64,000 nt of DNA from Paenibacillus dokdonensis. Lineage in GTDB: Bacteria > Bacillota > Bacilli > Paenibacillales > Paenibacillaceae. Every line of letters starts with the position of its first letter. The stretch's first letter is position 1. The position numbers were made by a program, and so were the translations under genes. Positions 1-10,702 of the stretch are shown here, one piece after another. The stretch lies in the NCBI RefSeq assembly GCF_004916975.1, contig NZ_STGQ01000001.1, forward strand, positions 644,993-708,992, given 5' to 3'. The notes beneath the pieces were generated by a model. It was not told where the DNA came from. It worked only from the letters and a program-made list of their open reading frames with translations, and ran no database searches.

Positions 1-123
1 GAAATGCATGAAGGCATTCATCTGGCGGAGGAAGCAGGAGACCATCCAACAGGAGATTTGTTCATTAAAATTAAAAATGATCTTGAAAAGCATATGTGGA
101 TGCTGCGCTCTTATCTGGGATAA
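1..123 (+). CDS. Dps/ferritin-like DNA-protection protein, C-terminal fragment
   Basis: The window opens inside this gene; frame 1 gives about 40 residues ending in a TAA stop. The visible tail has the helix D character of Dps proteins: an EGIHLAEEAGDHPTGDLF stretch, then charged helix residues and a short terminal LRSYLG. Dps proteins are dodecamers that oxidise and store iron and shield DNA in stationary phase. The metal-binding ferroxidase residues lie upstream of the window, so activity cannot be judged. Family assignment rests on the tail only. Confidence 0.7.
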   Translation, partial: EMHEGIHLAEEAGDHPTGDLFIKIKNDLEKHMWMLRSYLG

Positions 124-152
124 GAAGCGGCGCTTATTTACCGGATAGCTGA

Positions 153-323
153 AAAGGAACACCGAAGCGGGTGCGCCGGTCTTTCTCCGGAGCGCCTTTT
201 GGTGTGAAACATAACTATCTGATGACCGGTGTTTCTGAATACGGGAAAATCGAGGCAAGAATCGGCATCATGTACTGGACGCAGGAATACGGATCCATTC
301 CTCATTATTATCCTGATACATAA
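153..323 (+). pseudogene. Possible gene remnant, unrecognised
   Basis: An open frame of about 56 codons runs from just after a TGA at 150-152 to a TAA at 321-323. A GTG at 204 could start a 39-residue product, but no Shine-Dalgarno site precedes it. The translation looks protein-like (GVSEYGKIEARIGIMYWTQ, rich in aromatics and Gly) rather than random, which suggests the tail of a lost gene. I do not recognise the family. It may be chance. Confidence 0.25.
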
Positions 324-600
324 GGTTTGACCTTATATTCTAAGTTCATTCTTTTGTGCTGAGCGCCTTCACCGGTTTCGAAAGGATCCGCTTCATGGTT
401 GCTGTATAAAAATAATAAACAAAATGTTATTTCCTTTATATGGTCTATGCGTAAGCAAATATTTAAGCATTGAAGGATATTGAATAAGCCAGCTGGTGAC
501 GAGCAAATGAATGCCGGTGCCGGATGATGCGCAAATATCCGTAAAAAAGTGCAGGTTTCAGCAAGCATGACAGTTATGGGAATAGGAGAGTACCCATATT

Positions 601-640
601 AAAGCAGACTCGGCTTTTCGTAAGCTGAGCCTGCTTTCTT
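601..640. terminator. Hairpin, probable terminator in the gap after dps
   Basis: AAAGCAG and CTGCTTT arms enclose a second pairing CTCGGCTT / AAGCTGAG around a TTCGT loop, followed by a modest T-rich tract. It ends the otherwise empty stretch 324-600, in which I see no gene. Confidence 0.45.
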
Positions 641-703
641 CATTTATTTGAATTCTTGCAGACAGGGGCGGTTGATATGAGCCTGACTTTAATATAGAAT
701 TAG

Positions 704-722
704 TGATAATCAATGAGAATCA
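704..722 (+). promoter_or_regulatory. Fur-box-like site upstream of sufC
   Basis: TGATAATCAATGAGAATCA resembles the Fur consensus built from repeated GATAAT/GAATCA hexamers. It lies 114 bases before sufC, just upstream of a perfect TATAAT at 749-754 that could be the -10 element. The -35 hexamer is poor, as expected for a regulated promoter. By sequence it could tie Fe-S assembly to iron supply. Fur binding is inferred; suf operons of Bacilli are usually described as constitutive. Confidence 0.4.
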
Positions 723-835
723 ATTTAGATTTATTTTAAATTGATAATTATAATTGCTTGAAATCAGGGTAGGTCATCCCTGTTTAAATAGACTTTCTGA
801 TTTCGGTAAAACAAAAAACGGAGGGAATAACGTAT

Positions 836-1618
836 ATGGCTACTCACTTTACCATTGAAGGACTTAAGGCGGAAATTGAAGGCAAAGAAATTCTCAAAGG
901 AATTAATTTGGAGATGAAAGGCGGAGAAATCCACGCCATCATGGGGCCAAACGGTACCGGTAAAAGTACCCTCGCTTCTGCGCTTATGGGTCATCCAAAA
1001 TATGAAGTAACTGAAGGCAGTGTTACGTTGAACGGAGAAGACGTTCTGGAAATGGCTGTCGACGAGCGCGCTCGCGCAGGCCTATTCCTCGCTATGCAGT
1101 ACCCAAGCGAGATCACGGGCGTAACAAACTCTGACTTTATGCGTAGCGCCATCAACGCCCGCCGCGAAGAAGGACAGGAAATCTCCTTGATTCGTTTTAT
1201 CCGTCAAATGGAAACTAAAATGAAAGAACTCGACATGAATCCCGAATTTGCACACCGTTATTTGAACGAGGGCTTCTCCGGCGGTGAGAAAAAACGGAAT
1301 GAAATTTTGCAAATGATGATGATTGAGCCGAACATCGTAGTATTGGATGAAATCGACTCCGGTCTGGATATCGATGCTCTCAAAATCGTTGCCAACGGCG
1401 TGAACGCAATGCGTAGTGAGGATCGCGGATTCCTTATTATTACCCACTATCAGCGCCTGCTTAACTACGTTAAACCGGACTTTGTCCATGTGATGATGCA
1501 GGGCCGTATCGTTAAATCCGGTGGTCCTGAGCTTGCTGAACGTCTGGAAGCAGAAGGCTATGACTGGGTTAAGGAAGAACTTGGCATTGAAGACGAGACT
1601 GTAGGTCAAGAAGCGTAA
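836..1618 (+). CDS. sufC: Fe-S cluster assembly ATPase SufC
   Basis: A 260-residue ABC-type ATPase, the usual SufC length. Walker A GPNGTGKST lies at residues 37-45, the signature FSGGEKKRNE near 150, and Walker B VVLDEIDSGLD just after it. SufC is soluble, pairs with SufB and SufD, and drives conformational change of the scaffold that builds Fe-S clusters in the cytoplasm. The start follows a strong GGAGGG site. It is first of sufC-sufD-sufS-sufU-sufB, the standard Firmicute order, and a Fur-box-like site lies upstream. Confidence 0.97.
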   Translation: MATHFTIEGLKAEIEGKEILKGINLEMKGGEIHAIMGPNGTGKSTLASALMGHPKYEVTEGSVTLNGEDVLEMAVDERARAGLFLAMQYPSEITGVTNSDFMRSAINARREEGQEISLIRFIRQMETKMKELDMNPEFAHRYLNEGFSGGEKKRNEILQMMMIEPNIVVLDEIDSGLDIDALKIVANGVNAMRSEDRGFLIITHYQRLLNYVKPDFVHVMMQGRIVKSGGPELAERLEAEGYDWVKEELGIEDETVGQEA

Positions 1619-1641
1619 AAAAACGGAAGGAGGAAAACATT

Positions 1642-4153
<2,512 letters not shown>

Positions 4154-4154
<1 letters not shown>

Positions 4155-4588
4155 TGCAACTTGATGACTTGTACCGGCGCGTGATTATGGATCATTACAA
4201 AAATCCACGCAACCGGGGTAAATTCGAAGACGGAACCGTTACAGTGGATCTGAACAATCCGACCTGCGGCGATAAGATTTCGCTGCAGCTCAAGGTGGAT
4301 AATGGAATCGTACAGGATGCCAAATATACTGGTGAAGGCTGCTCCATCAGCATGTCTTCCGCTTCAATGATGACCGAAGCCATTAAAGGCAAGACGGTTG
4401 AGGAAGCACAGGATATGGCTACCCGTTTCTCCTCGCTGATGCAAGGTGAAGACGTCCAATTCGACGATTACGAGGATATTGAAGCTCTGTCCGGAGTTAA
4501 CAAGTTCCCTGCCCGCATCAAATGCGCCACCTTGGCGTGGAATGCACTGCGGAAAGGAATTGACGAGGATCAGCATAATCATAAATGA
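4154..4588 (+). CDS. sufU: Zinc-dependent sulfurtransferase SufU
   Basis: 144 residues of the IscU/NifU fold. Three conserved cysteines are visible: PTCGDK near 40, EGCSIS near 66 and IKCATL near 127. In Firmicutes SufU binds zinc and accepts sulfur from SufS by metal-ligand exchange instead of acting as the main scaffold. It overlaps sufS by one base and ends 17 bases before the chosen sufB start. Confidence 0.96.
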
Positions 4589-4605
4589 TAGGGAGGTTCA
4601 AACCC

Positions 4606-6003
4606 ATGGCTAAAAAGGCCCCTGATATTGAAGAGTACAAATATGGGTTCCGCGACGAACACAAAGCGGTTTTCCAAACGGGTAAAGGTTTGACCCGTGA
4701 AATTGTTACCGAAATTTCCAAAATCAAAAACGAACCGGAATGGATGTTGGATTTCCGTTTGAAATCCCTGGAGCAGTTCGAGAAAATGCCAATGCCTAAA
4801 TGGGGCGGCGATCTCGACGAGCTGGACTTTAACGATATCCAGTACTACGTAAGACCTTCTGAGAAGCAAGGCAAGACTTGGGAAGAGGTTCCTTCCGAAA
4901 TCAAAGAAACCTTTGACAAGCTGGGTATTCCGGAAGCGGAGCAGAAGTTCCTCGCTGGTGTATCTGCTCAGTACGAGTCCGAAGTTGTATACCATAATAT
5001 GCAAAAGGATCTTGAGGACCAAGGCGTTATCTTTACGGATACCGACACGGCGCTCAGAGAGCATCCTGAAATTTTGAGAGAATATTTTGCGACGGTGGTT
5101 CCGCCATCCGATAACAAATTTGCAGCTCTGAACAGTGCAGTTTGGTCCGGAGGAAGCTTTATTTATGTTCCTAAAGGCGTGAAATGCGAAATCCCGCTGC
5201 AAGCCTATTTCCGGATCAACTCCGAGAACATGGGACAATTCGAACGTACGCTCATCATTGCAGACGAAGGCAGCTTCGTTCACTATGTTGAGGGCTGTAC
5301 CGCTCCAATTTACAGCACGAACTCGCTGCACAGCGCGGTTGTTGAGATCATTTGTAAAAAGGATGCACGCGTCCGTTATACAACGATCCAGAACTGGGCA
5401 CCTAACATTTACAATCTTGTGACCAAGCGTGCCGTTGCCGAAGAAAATGCAACCATGGAATGGGTTGACGGTAACATCGGCTCCAAGCTGACCATGAAAT
5501 ATCCTGCGGTGCTGCTCAAAGGACGCGGTGCGAAAGGCATGGTATTGTCGATCGCAGTTGCAGGTAAAGGCCAGCATCAGGATGCCGGTGCGAAAATGAT
5601 CCACCTGGCACCAGATACAACTTCAACGATCGTATCGAAATCCATCAGTAAGCATGGCGGTAAAGTAACATACCGTGGTCTGGCTTCCTTCGGACGCAAC
5701 GCGGAAGGCGCGAAAGCCAACATTAAATGCGATACGCTGATTCTGGATAATGAATCCACTTCGGATACCATTCCTTACAACGAGATCAAGAATGACAACA
5801 TCGTTCTTGAACACGAAGCAACGGTTTCGAAAGTATCTGAGGATCAACTGTTCTACCTCATGAGCCGTGGTTTGAGCGAAGCAGAAGCGACGCAAATGAT
5901 CGTTATGGGCTTCATCGAGCCGTTCACGAAAGAACTGCCGATGGAATATGCGGTAGAAATGAACCGCTTGATCAAATTCGAAATGGAAGGAAGTATCGGT
6001 TAA
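4606..6003 (+). CDS. sufB: Fe-S cluster scaffold SufB
   Basis: 465 residues, the usual SufB length. I place the start at the ATG at 4606 because a GGGAGG site lies ten bases before it; an in-frame ATG at 4585 overlaps sufU and has no such site. SufB binds the nascent cluster in the SufBC2D complex. Long beta-helix sequence and the conserved tail around [16 protein letters not shown] are present. Last gene of the operon, followed by a strong terminator. Confidence 0.97.
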   Translation: MAKKAPDIEEYKYGFRDEHKAVFQTGKGLTREIVTEISKIKNEPEWMLDFRLKSLEQFEKMPMPKWGGDLDELDFNDIQYYVRPSEKQGKTWEEVPSEIKETFDKLGIPEAEQKFLAGVSAQYESEVVYHNMQKDLEDQGVIFTDTDTALREHPEILREYFATVVPPSDNKFAALNSAVWSGGSFIYVPKGVKCEIPLQAYFRINSENMGQFERTLIIADEGSFVHYVEGCTAPIYSTNSLHSAVVEIICKKDARVRYTTIQNWAPNIYNLVTKRAVAEENATMEWVDGNIGSKLTMKYPAVLLKGRGAKGMVLSIAVAGKGQHQDAGAKMIHLAPDTTSTIVSKSISKHGGKVTYRGLASFGRNAEGAKANIKCDTLILDNESTSDTIPYNEIKNDNIVLEHEATVSKVSEDQLFYLMSRGLSEAEATQMIVMGFIEPFTKELPMEYAVEMNRLIKFEMEGSIG

Positions 6004-6050
6004 CCTTAGTTTCATTGGGTTTCCGGATTTCCTTCAAGAGCTTAACCTTA

Positions 6051-6116
6051 CGAAATACGTGTCTGTTGCGGCTTATACACTCCGGTGTACATCTCGCACG
6101 GACACGTATTTTTTAT
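6051..6116 (+). terminator. Rho-independent terminator of the suf operon
   Basis: AAATACGTGTC at 6053-6063 pairs with GACACGTATTT and runs into a T stretch, 50 bases after the sufB stop. Confidence 0.8.
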
Positions 6117-6125
6117 TCAACAAAA

Positions 6126-6167
6126 AACGGCCGCCTCCCGGTATTTCTACCGGAAGGCGGTCGTTTC
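6126..6167 (-). terminator. Terminator for the minus-strand HD-GYP gene
   Basis: AACGGCCGCCTCCCGGTA pairs with TACCGGAAGGCGGTCGTT with one mismatch. On the minus strand the stem ends in GTTTTTTG, so it best serves the convergent gene that stops at 6248. Confidence 0.75.
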
Positions 6168-6247
6168 GTGTTTATAATCATACTTATTCACATCACTCAA
6201 GCTAGCTGGTCACATCAACCGGGATATGTCATAAGAAAACGATAAAA

Positions 6248-7297
6248 TTATAAAAAGATCTGCTCAATACCAATGTTTGCTTCGGAAGACAGGTCGACAA
6301 AACGGTCTTCCGTTTTGACTAATGGACGAAAGAAGTCGGCCGGGTTGGTCATAACAATGGTACCTGTTTCTCCTGTTGAGAGAATAACATGTTTGCCGAT
6401 GAAATTAGGCAGCATGTGGCGAATAAATGCCTGGGTTGCGTTGGCGCTCAGCTTGCCGAAGCTCATACTGTGCAGTTCACGCATGACTGTGAGCAATTCC
6501 TGTTTGGACTGATAAACGCGGTTCATGCTCATTGCGCTGAATACATCGGCTACGGCGGTAATTCGTGAGAATGGATGAATTTCTTTTTTGTCGATTGCAT
6601 GGGGATATCCGCTGCCATCATCACGTTCATGATGCTGCAGGGCAACCAGTGCAGGGATGGAATCTATTGTGGACGCTCGAATGATGTCATGTCCGTATAT
6701 CGTATGTCGTTTCATTTCTTCGAACTCTTCTGGGGTAAGCTTGCCTGGTTTGTTTAACAGGCTCCCCGGGATTTGACACTTGCCGATGTCGTGAAGATAA
6801 CCAGCTCTTCCTGCTTCATAGGCTTCCTCTTTGGAGAATCCGAGCCAGGATGCAATGTAATAGGATAGAATGCCCACTTGCATCGAGTGGTTGTATGTAT
6901 AATCATCATTCTGATCAATGCAGAGCATGAGAGACACAATGTCCTTATGTTCCTTCAATTGATCGACCAGGGGCTCCATGATATCGTCTACCACGGTTTC
7001 ATTAAAGCGGCCGGTTGCTAACGCTTCCAAATACATGGACTCGAATCCGTCTACGGCTAGCTCAAGGAGAGGTTTAGTTTTATGTAAAAGCTCATGCTGC
7101 TGTGTATGAATCATAGTGATCTCAGGCTGATAAACAGCAGGCTCAATGTCCGCATAGTCCACGCCGTGCTGCATCAGCTTTCTGATCCCTATTTCATTCA
7201 GTTCCGTTCCTTTTTGCAAAACGTGAAGACCCAGTTCATTAAAAGTATCGGCCAGCAGCCGATCGCCTGGTTTTAAGTCTGTGACATGCACTTTCAA
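6248..7297 (-). CDS. HD-GYP domain cyclic-di-GMP phosphodiesterase
   Basis: About 349 residues. An N-terminal domain of some 60 residues (LKPGDRLLADTFNELG) precedes the HD-GYP domain: YLHDIGK near 168, HHERDDGSGYP near 225, then AVADVFSAMS. HD-GYP enzymes hydrolyse cyclic-di-GMP with a bound metal pair; the HD and GYP motifs are intact. The protein is cytosolic with no receiver domain. I prefer the TTG at 7297 (11 bases after GGAG); a GTG at 7309 is the alternative. A related protein is encoded at 10703-11812. Confidence 0.85.
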   Translation of the reverse strand: MKVHVTDLKPGDRLLADTFNELGLHVLQKGTELNEIGIRKLMQHGVDYADIEPAVYQPEITMIHTQQHELLHKTKPLLELAVDGFESMYLEALATGRFNETVVDDIMEPLVDQLKEHKDIVSLMLCIDQNDDYTYNHSMQVGILSYYIASWLGFSKEEAYEAGRAGYLHDIGKCQIPGSLLNKPGKLTPEEFEEMKRHTIYGHDIIRASTIDSIPALVALQHHERDDGSGYPHAIDKKEIHPFSRITAVADVFSAMSMNRVYQSKQELLTVMRELHSMSFGKLSANATQAFIRHMLPNFIGKHVILSTGETGTIVMTNPADFFRPLVKTEDRFVDLSSEANIGIEQIFL

Positions 7298-7390
7298 GCA
7301 ATACGTCACTCCATTTCTTCAAAATTCGACATCTGTTATCAACTATCATATCAAGAAAAAAATGGATTGACAATGCCAATATTCCCAGAG

Positions 7391-8113
7391 CTAAAGCCTT
7401 ACAGTTGGGTCCCACGGCCCCTTTTGATGGCCCTTCCATTCCGAACCATCGTCCCAAATCTCCTTTTTCCAAATCGGGACGGATTGTTTCAGCTTTTCAA
7501 TGGCATACCGGCTGGCTTCATAGCAATCATCTCGGTGTCCTGTAGAGATCGCAATGATCACGCTGGTCTCCATAATGTCCACCTTGCCGATCCGGTGTGA
7601 AATCGCGCATAAGGTGCCGGGCCAGCGGGTATCAATATCTTTACCGATGGCTTCCAATTGGGAGAGCGCCATGGGGATGTAGGCTTCATACTCAAGATGC
7701 ACTGTGCGCTGCTCACCTGTCATTTCCCGTGTGGTACCAACGAAGGAGAGGGTGGCTCCGTGATTGGGATCCAGCACCTTAGACGTCACGTCATCAACAG
7801 ATAATGGCTGGTCAGTAATACAGAATCGGCCGTCCTTAGACAGGACATGAACGGATGCTTGTCCGTCACCTCCGGAAACAGGAGGAATAAGGGCGATTTC
7901 TGCATTTTCCGTAATAAGGTAGTCCCCTGGAGCATACTCCTGATTTACGGCTACAAAAGAAACGGAGATCTGCGAGGCAGCCTCCGGATAGGATATGGAC
8001 AACGCTATTTTCAGTTCATCAGCAGTAATTTCAGACTTTGGAACAGAATAGGAAAGAACGGATGTTTGCAAACGTTCTGCAAGACCCGCGAATAATTGAA
8101 TGCGGAGAAGCAT
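7391..8113 (-). CDS. Fused MoaD-MoaE molybdopterin synthase
   Basis: 240 residues. Residues 1-80 are a ubiquitin-like MoaD domain ending in PPVSGG; residues 84-240 are a MoaE domain with the HRIG motif, STGHRDDC and KKEIW. Molybdopterin synthase puts two sulfurs into cyclic pyranopterin monophosphate. MoaD normally works through a free C-terminal GlyGly thiocarboxylate, which is internal here, so cleavage after GG would be needed, as known for MoaX of Mycobacterium tuberculosis. GAGGTG precedes the ATG. No other moa or moe gene is in the window. Confidence 0.9.
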   Translation of the reverse strand: MLLRIQLFAGLAERLQTSVLSYSVPKSEITADELKIALSISYPEAASQISVSFVAVNQEYAPGDYLITENAEIALIPPVSGGDGQASVHVLSKDGRFCITDQPLSVDDVTSKVLDPNHGATLSFVGTTREMTGEQRTVHLEYEAYIPMALSQLEAIGKDIDTRWPGTLCAISHRIGKVDIMETSVIIAISTGHRDDCYEASRYAIEKLKQSVPIWKKEIWDDGSEWKGHQKGPWDPTVRL

Positions 8114-8247
8114 AATTTTTCACCTCGGACATGGATGTTAGTCTCTTCAATATACCATATCCGCCTTGAAAATGTTATGCTTATGCCCTAGAGGCCAGCT
8201 TGTGATTTGGCCCAATTGCACCCGGGAAGAAAGGGAGGACTTTAGCA

Positions 8248-9690
8248 ATGCAGGGGAACCAGCCTAAATCTAAATCCATAACCATACTGCATACAAATGA
8301 TATACACAGCCATTTTGAAAAGGTAAGTTCCATTGCAGCATTTATTGCCAGCGAGCGCGATGCGGAAGGTGAAGGTCCTCTGCTGCTGGTGGATATCGGA
8401 GATCACATGGATCGGACGGCTATGGAAACAGAAGGTACGATGGGCGGGGTAAACGTCGATATTATGAATTTGACCGGCTATGACGTGATTACGATAGGCA
8501 ACAATGAAGGACTGACGCTTACGCCTGAAGATCTGAGCAGTGCCTATGCAGGGCTTCTGGCGCAGGTGGTATGCTGCAATATTATAGAGGAAGCTACTGA
8601 TGCTCCCCCGCACTGGATGAAGAAACATACGATCATCGAAAAAGGAAATATTAAAATTGGTATCACGGGGGCTACAGCTCCGTTTGCTGCATTTTATGAG
8701 CTGCTGGGTCTTAAGGCATTGGAGCCGGAAGCTGCAATCAAACGGGAGGTTGAGGAGCTTCGTCCCCAAGTGGATATTGTGATCGTATTATCTCATCTCG
8801 GGCTTGCGACCGATCAACGGCTTGCAGAGCATCTTCAGGGCATTGATGTAATCCTGGGCGGTCATACCCATCATCTGCTTGAAGAGCCGCTTCTGATTGG
8901 CAATACGGCGGTTTGCGCAGCAGGTAAGTTTGGCAGCTATGTCGGTAAAATACGGATGGAGCAGCAGGCTGACGGGAGCTTCCGTGTAACGGAGGGGAAC
9001 TGCGTGCCCGTAGATACAAACATTCTGGATGAAATAGTCAGCGGCGCACTGGAAGGACATCGTATGCATGCCGCTGAGGCGTTGAGCGAGACCGTAGCGG
9101 TTACGGACCGAACACTGCCTCTGAGTTATACAGAGGAATCCCCGTTTGGGAACTTGTTGGCGCAGGCTGTAAGGAGATATACGAAGACGGATATCTCGAT
9201 TGTGAACACGGGACAACTTCTTGGTGAGCTTCCGCAGGGAGGCATTTCAGCTGGAATGCTGCACATGTTGTGTCCGTCACCGATTAATGCCTGTGTCGTT
9301 AAGCTGAAAGGGCAGGATATTCGTCATTCCCTTGAGCAAAGTCTGCTCTCCGAATTCTGGAGCCGTGAGATCAGGGGCTTTGGCTTCCGCGGTGAAATCC
9401 TGGGAAATCTAGCGGTTGATGGCTTGCAAGTCTTGTATGATGTAGGCCGTATCCCTTATGATAGGATTGTCCAAATTTCATTCATGGGAGAGCCGCTGGA
9501 GGACGAACAAGAATACGAGGTTGGAACGCTAGACATGTTTACATTTGGTATTGGCTATGAGCGTATTGCTTTGGGACAAAGTCCCAAGTTTATGCTGCCT
9601 GACTTTTTGCGTGATCTGCTGCGCCTTGAGCTCCAGCATCCGGGAAGTCTTGACCAAAGTGAGCAGTGCAGATGGGAGATATCCCATTAA
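8248..9690 (+). CDS. YunD-like metallophosphatase / 5'-nucleotidase
   Basis: 480 residues. The metallophosphatase half starts with LHTNDIHSHF near residue 14 and has DIGDHMD, GNNEG and GGHTHH metal-ligand motifs; the second half is a 5'-nucleotidase C-terminal domain (SPFGNLLAQAVR). There is no signal peptide, unlike secreted UshA, so it probably acts in the cytosol, as inferred for B. subtilis YunD. The usual GNHE asparagine-histidine pair reads GNNE, a possible active-site change. A GGGAGG site precedes the ATG; uppP follows 21 bases later. Confidence 0.82.
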   Translation: MQGNQPKSKSITILHTNDIHSHFEKVSSIAAFIASERDAEGEGPLLLVDIGDHMDRTAMETEGTMGGVNVDIMNLTGYDVITIGNNEGLTLTPEDLSSAYAGLLAQVVCCNIIEEATDAPPHWMKKHTIIEKGNIKIGITGATAPFAAFYELLGLKALEPEAAIKREVEELRPQVDIVIVLSHLGLATDQRLAEHLQGIDVILGGHTHHLLEEPLLIGNTAVCAAGKFGSYVGKIRMEQQADGSFRVTEGNCVPVDTNILDEIVSGALEGHRMHAAEALSETVAVTDRTLPLSYTEESPFGNLLAQAVRRYTKTDISIVNTGQLLGELPQGGISAGMLHMLCPSPINACVVKLKGQDIRHSLEQSLLSEFWSREIRGFGFRGEILGNLAVDGLQVLYDVGRIPYDRIVQISFMGEPLEDEQEYEVGTLDMFTFGIGYERIALGQSPKFMLPDFLRDLLRLELQHPGSLDQSEQCRWEISH

Positions 9691-9711
9691 GATTTCCTGG
9701 GGGAGGAAGAA

Positions 9712-10539
9712 ATGGATACAATTACGGCGGTCATATTAGGGATAGTGGAGGGAATTACGGAATTCATTCCGGTTTCTTCAACCGGTCATATGATTCTGAC
9801 ATCGAAGCTGCTTGGCTACAATGACCAGGATCCGACCATGAAAACCTTCGAGGTGGTCATTCAGCTAGGCGCGATCCTTGCAATCGCATTGGTATACTGG
9901 CGGCGCATACTCGATTTGTTAGGTATCAAAAGGATCAATTCATCACCAAACAGCATCATTCCGGCCAAGCGTCTGAATCTGCTGCATGTCATCATTGGTA
10001 TCGCACCTGCACTCATTGTTGCGTTTTTCGCCAGAGATTTTATCAAAAGCCTATTCAGTGCAAGCACCGTTATTTGGGCATTGATAGCTGGTGGCGTGTT
10101 TATGATCTTTGCGGAATGGTTTAATAAATCTAAAGCTAGAATTACAGCCGAAACCATGGATGAACTGAGCTACAAGCAGGTTTTTCTCATTGGTATATAC
10201 CAAATTCTTTCCGTACTGTGGCCGGGATTCTCACGCTCAGGATCAACAATTTCCGGCGGAATGCTGTCTGGAGCAAGCTACAAGGCATCGGCGGATTTTT
10301 CATTTCTGATTGCTATTCCAATTATGGTTGCAGCTTCAGGATATGAGATGCTGGATTCATATAAAAACTTGACCAGTGATACGCTGGGGTTGTTTGCCAT
10401 CGGATTCATTTTGGCTTTCGTCGTTGCTTATATTGTCGTGATTGTATTCATGAAATTGATCCAAAAAATAAGGCTTACCCATTTTGCAGTGTACCGGTTC
10501 ATTTTGGCCATTGTTTTTTGGCTCTTCATTATGCGGTAA
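9712..10539 (+). CDS. uppP: Undecaprenyl-diphosphatase UppP (BacA)
   Basis: 275 residues, an integral membrane enzyme with about eight helices. Both catalytic signatures are present: EGITEFIPVSSTGH near residue 10 and PGFSRSGSTISGG near residue 173. It dephosphorylates undecaprenyl diphosphate to recycle the lipid carrier of cell-wall synthesis; overexpression gives bacitracin resistance. The start follows GGGGGAGGAAG. It is likely cotranscribed with the upstream nucleotidase gene. Confidence 0.96.
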   Translation: MDTITAVILGIVEGITEFIPVSSTGHMILTSKLLGYNDQDPTMKTFEVVIQLGAILAIALVYWRRILDLLGIKRINSSPNSIIPAKRLNLLHVIIGIAPALIVAFFARDFIKSLFSASTVIWALIAGGVFMIFAEWFNKSKARITAETMDELSYKQVFLIGIYQILSVLWPGFSRSGSTISGGMLSGASYKASADFSFLIAIPIMVAASGYEMLDSYKNLTSDTLGLFAIGFILAFVVAYIVVIVFMKLIQKIRLTHFAVYRFILAIVFWLFIMR

Positions 10540-10682
10540 TTCCGATTTTTGCCTGGCCAAGGAAGGTTAGCTCGGAATAACGGTGTTGGCATCTGAACAT
10601 CAATTATACAATGTGGTATAGGTTTAAAAGTATACAGATTAAAGCGAATAACGGCGCCTTGGCCGCCTATAGTCCGTTATTC
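10540..10682 (+). other. Leader region with mutually exclusive stem-loops
   Basis: Between uppP and the next HD-GYP gene are several linked repeats: GAATAACGG at 10575-10583 and again at 10646-10654, each able to pair with CCGTTATTC at 10674-10682; GGCCAAGG at 10555-10562 with CCTTGGCC at 10657-10664; and TTCCGA at 10540-10545 with TCGGAA at 10572-10577. No T-run follows, so it is not a plain terminator. Confidence 0.4.
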
Positions 10683-10702
10683 AGGGCAGGAGAGGATATG
10701 CT

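Noticed and set aside
4579..5604. 341-codon minus-strand frame opposite sufB
   Set aside because: Antisense shadow of sufB, with no RBS and no recognisable domain.
10540..10702. Cyclic-di-GMP (GEMM) riboswitch before the HD-GYP gene
   Set aside because: The conserved core bases and the tetraloop-receptor pattern of GEMM are not seen; only the competing stems remain, so I list it as an unnamed leader.
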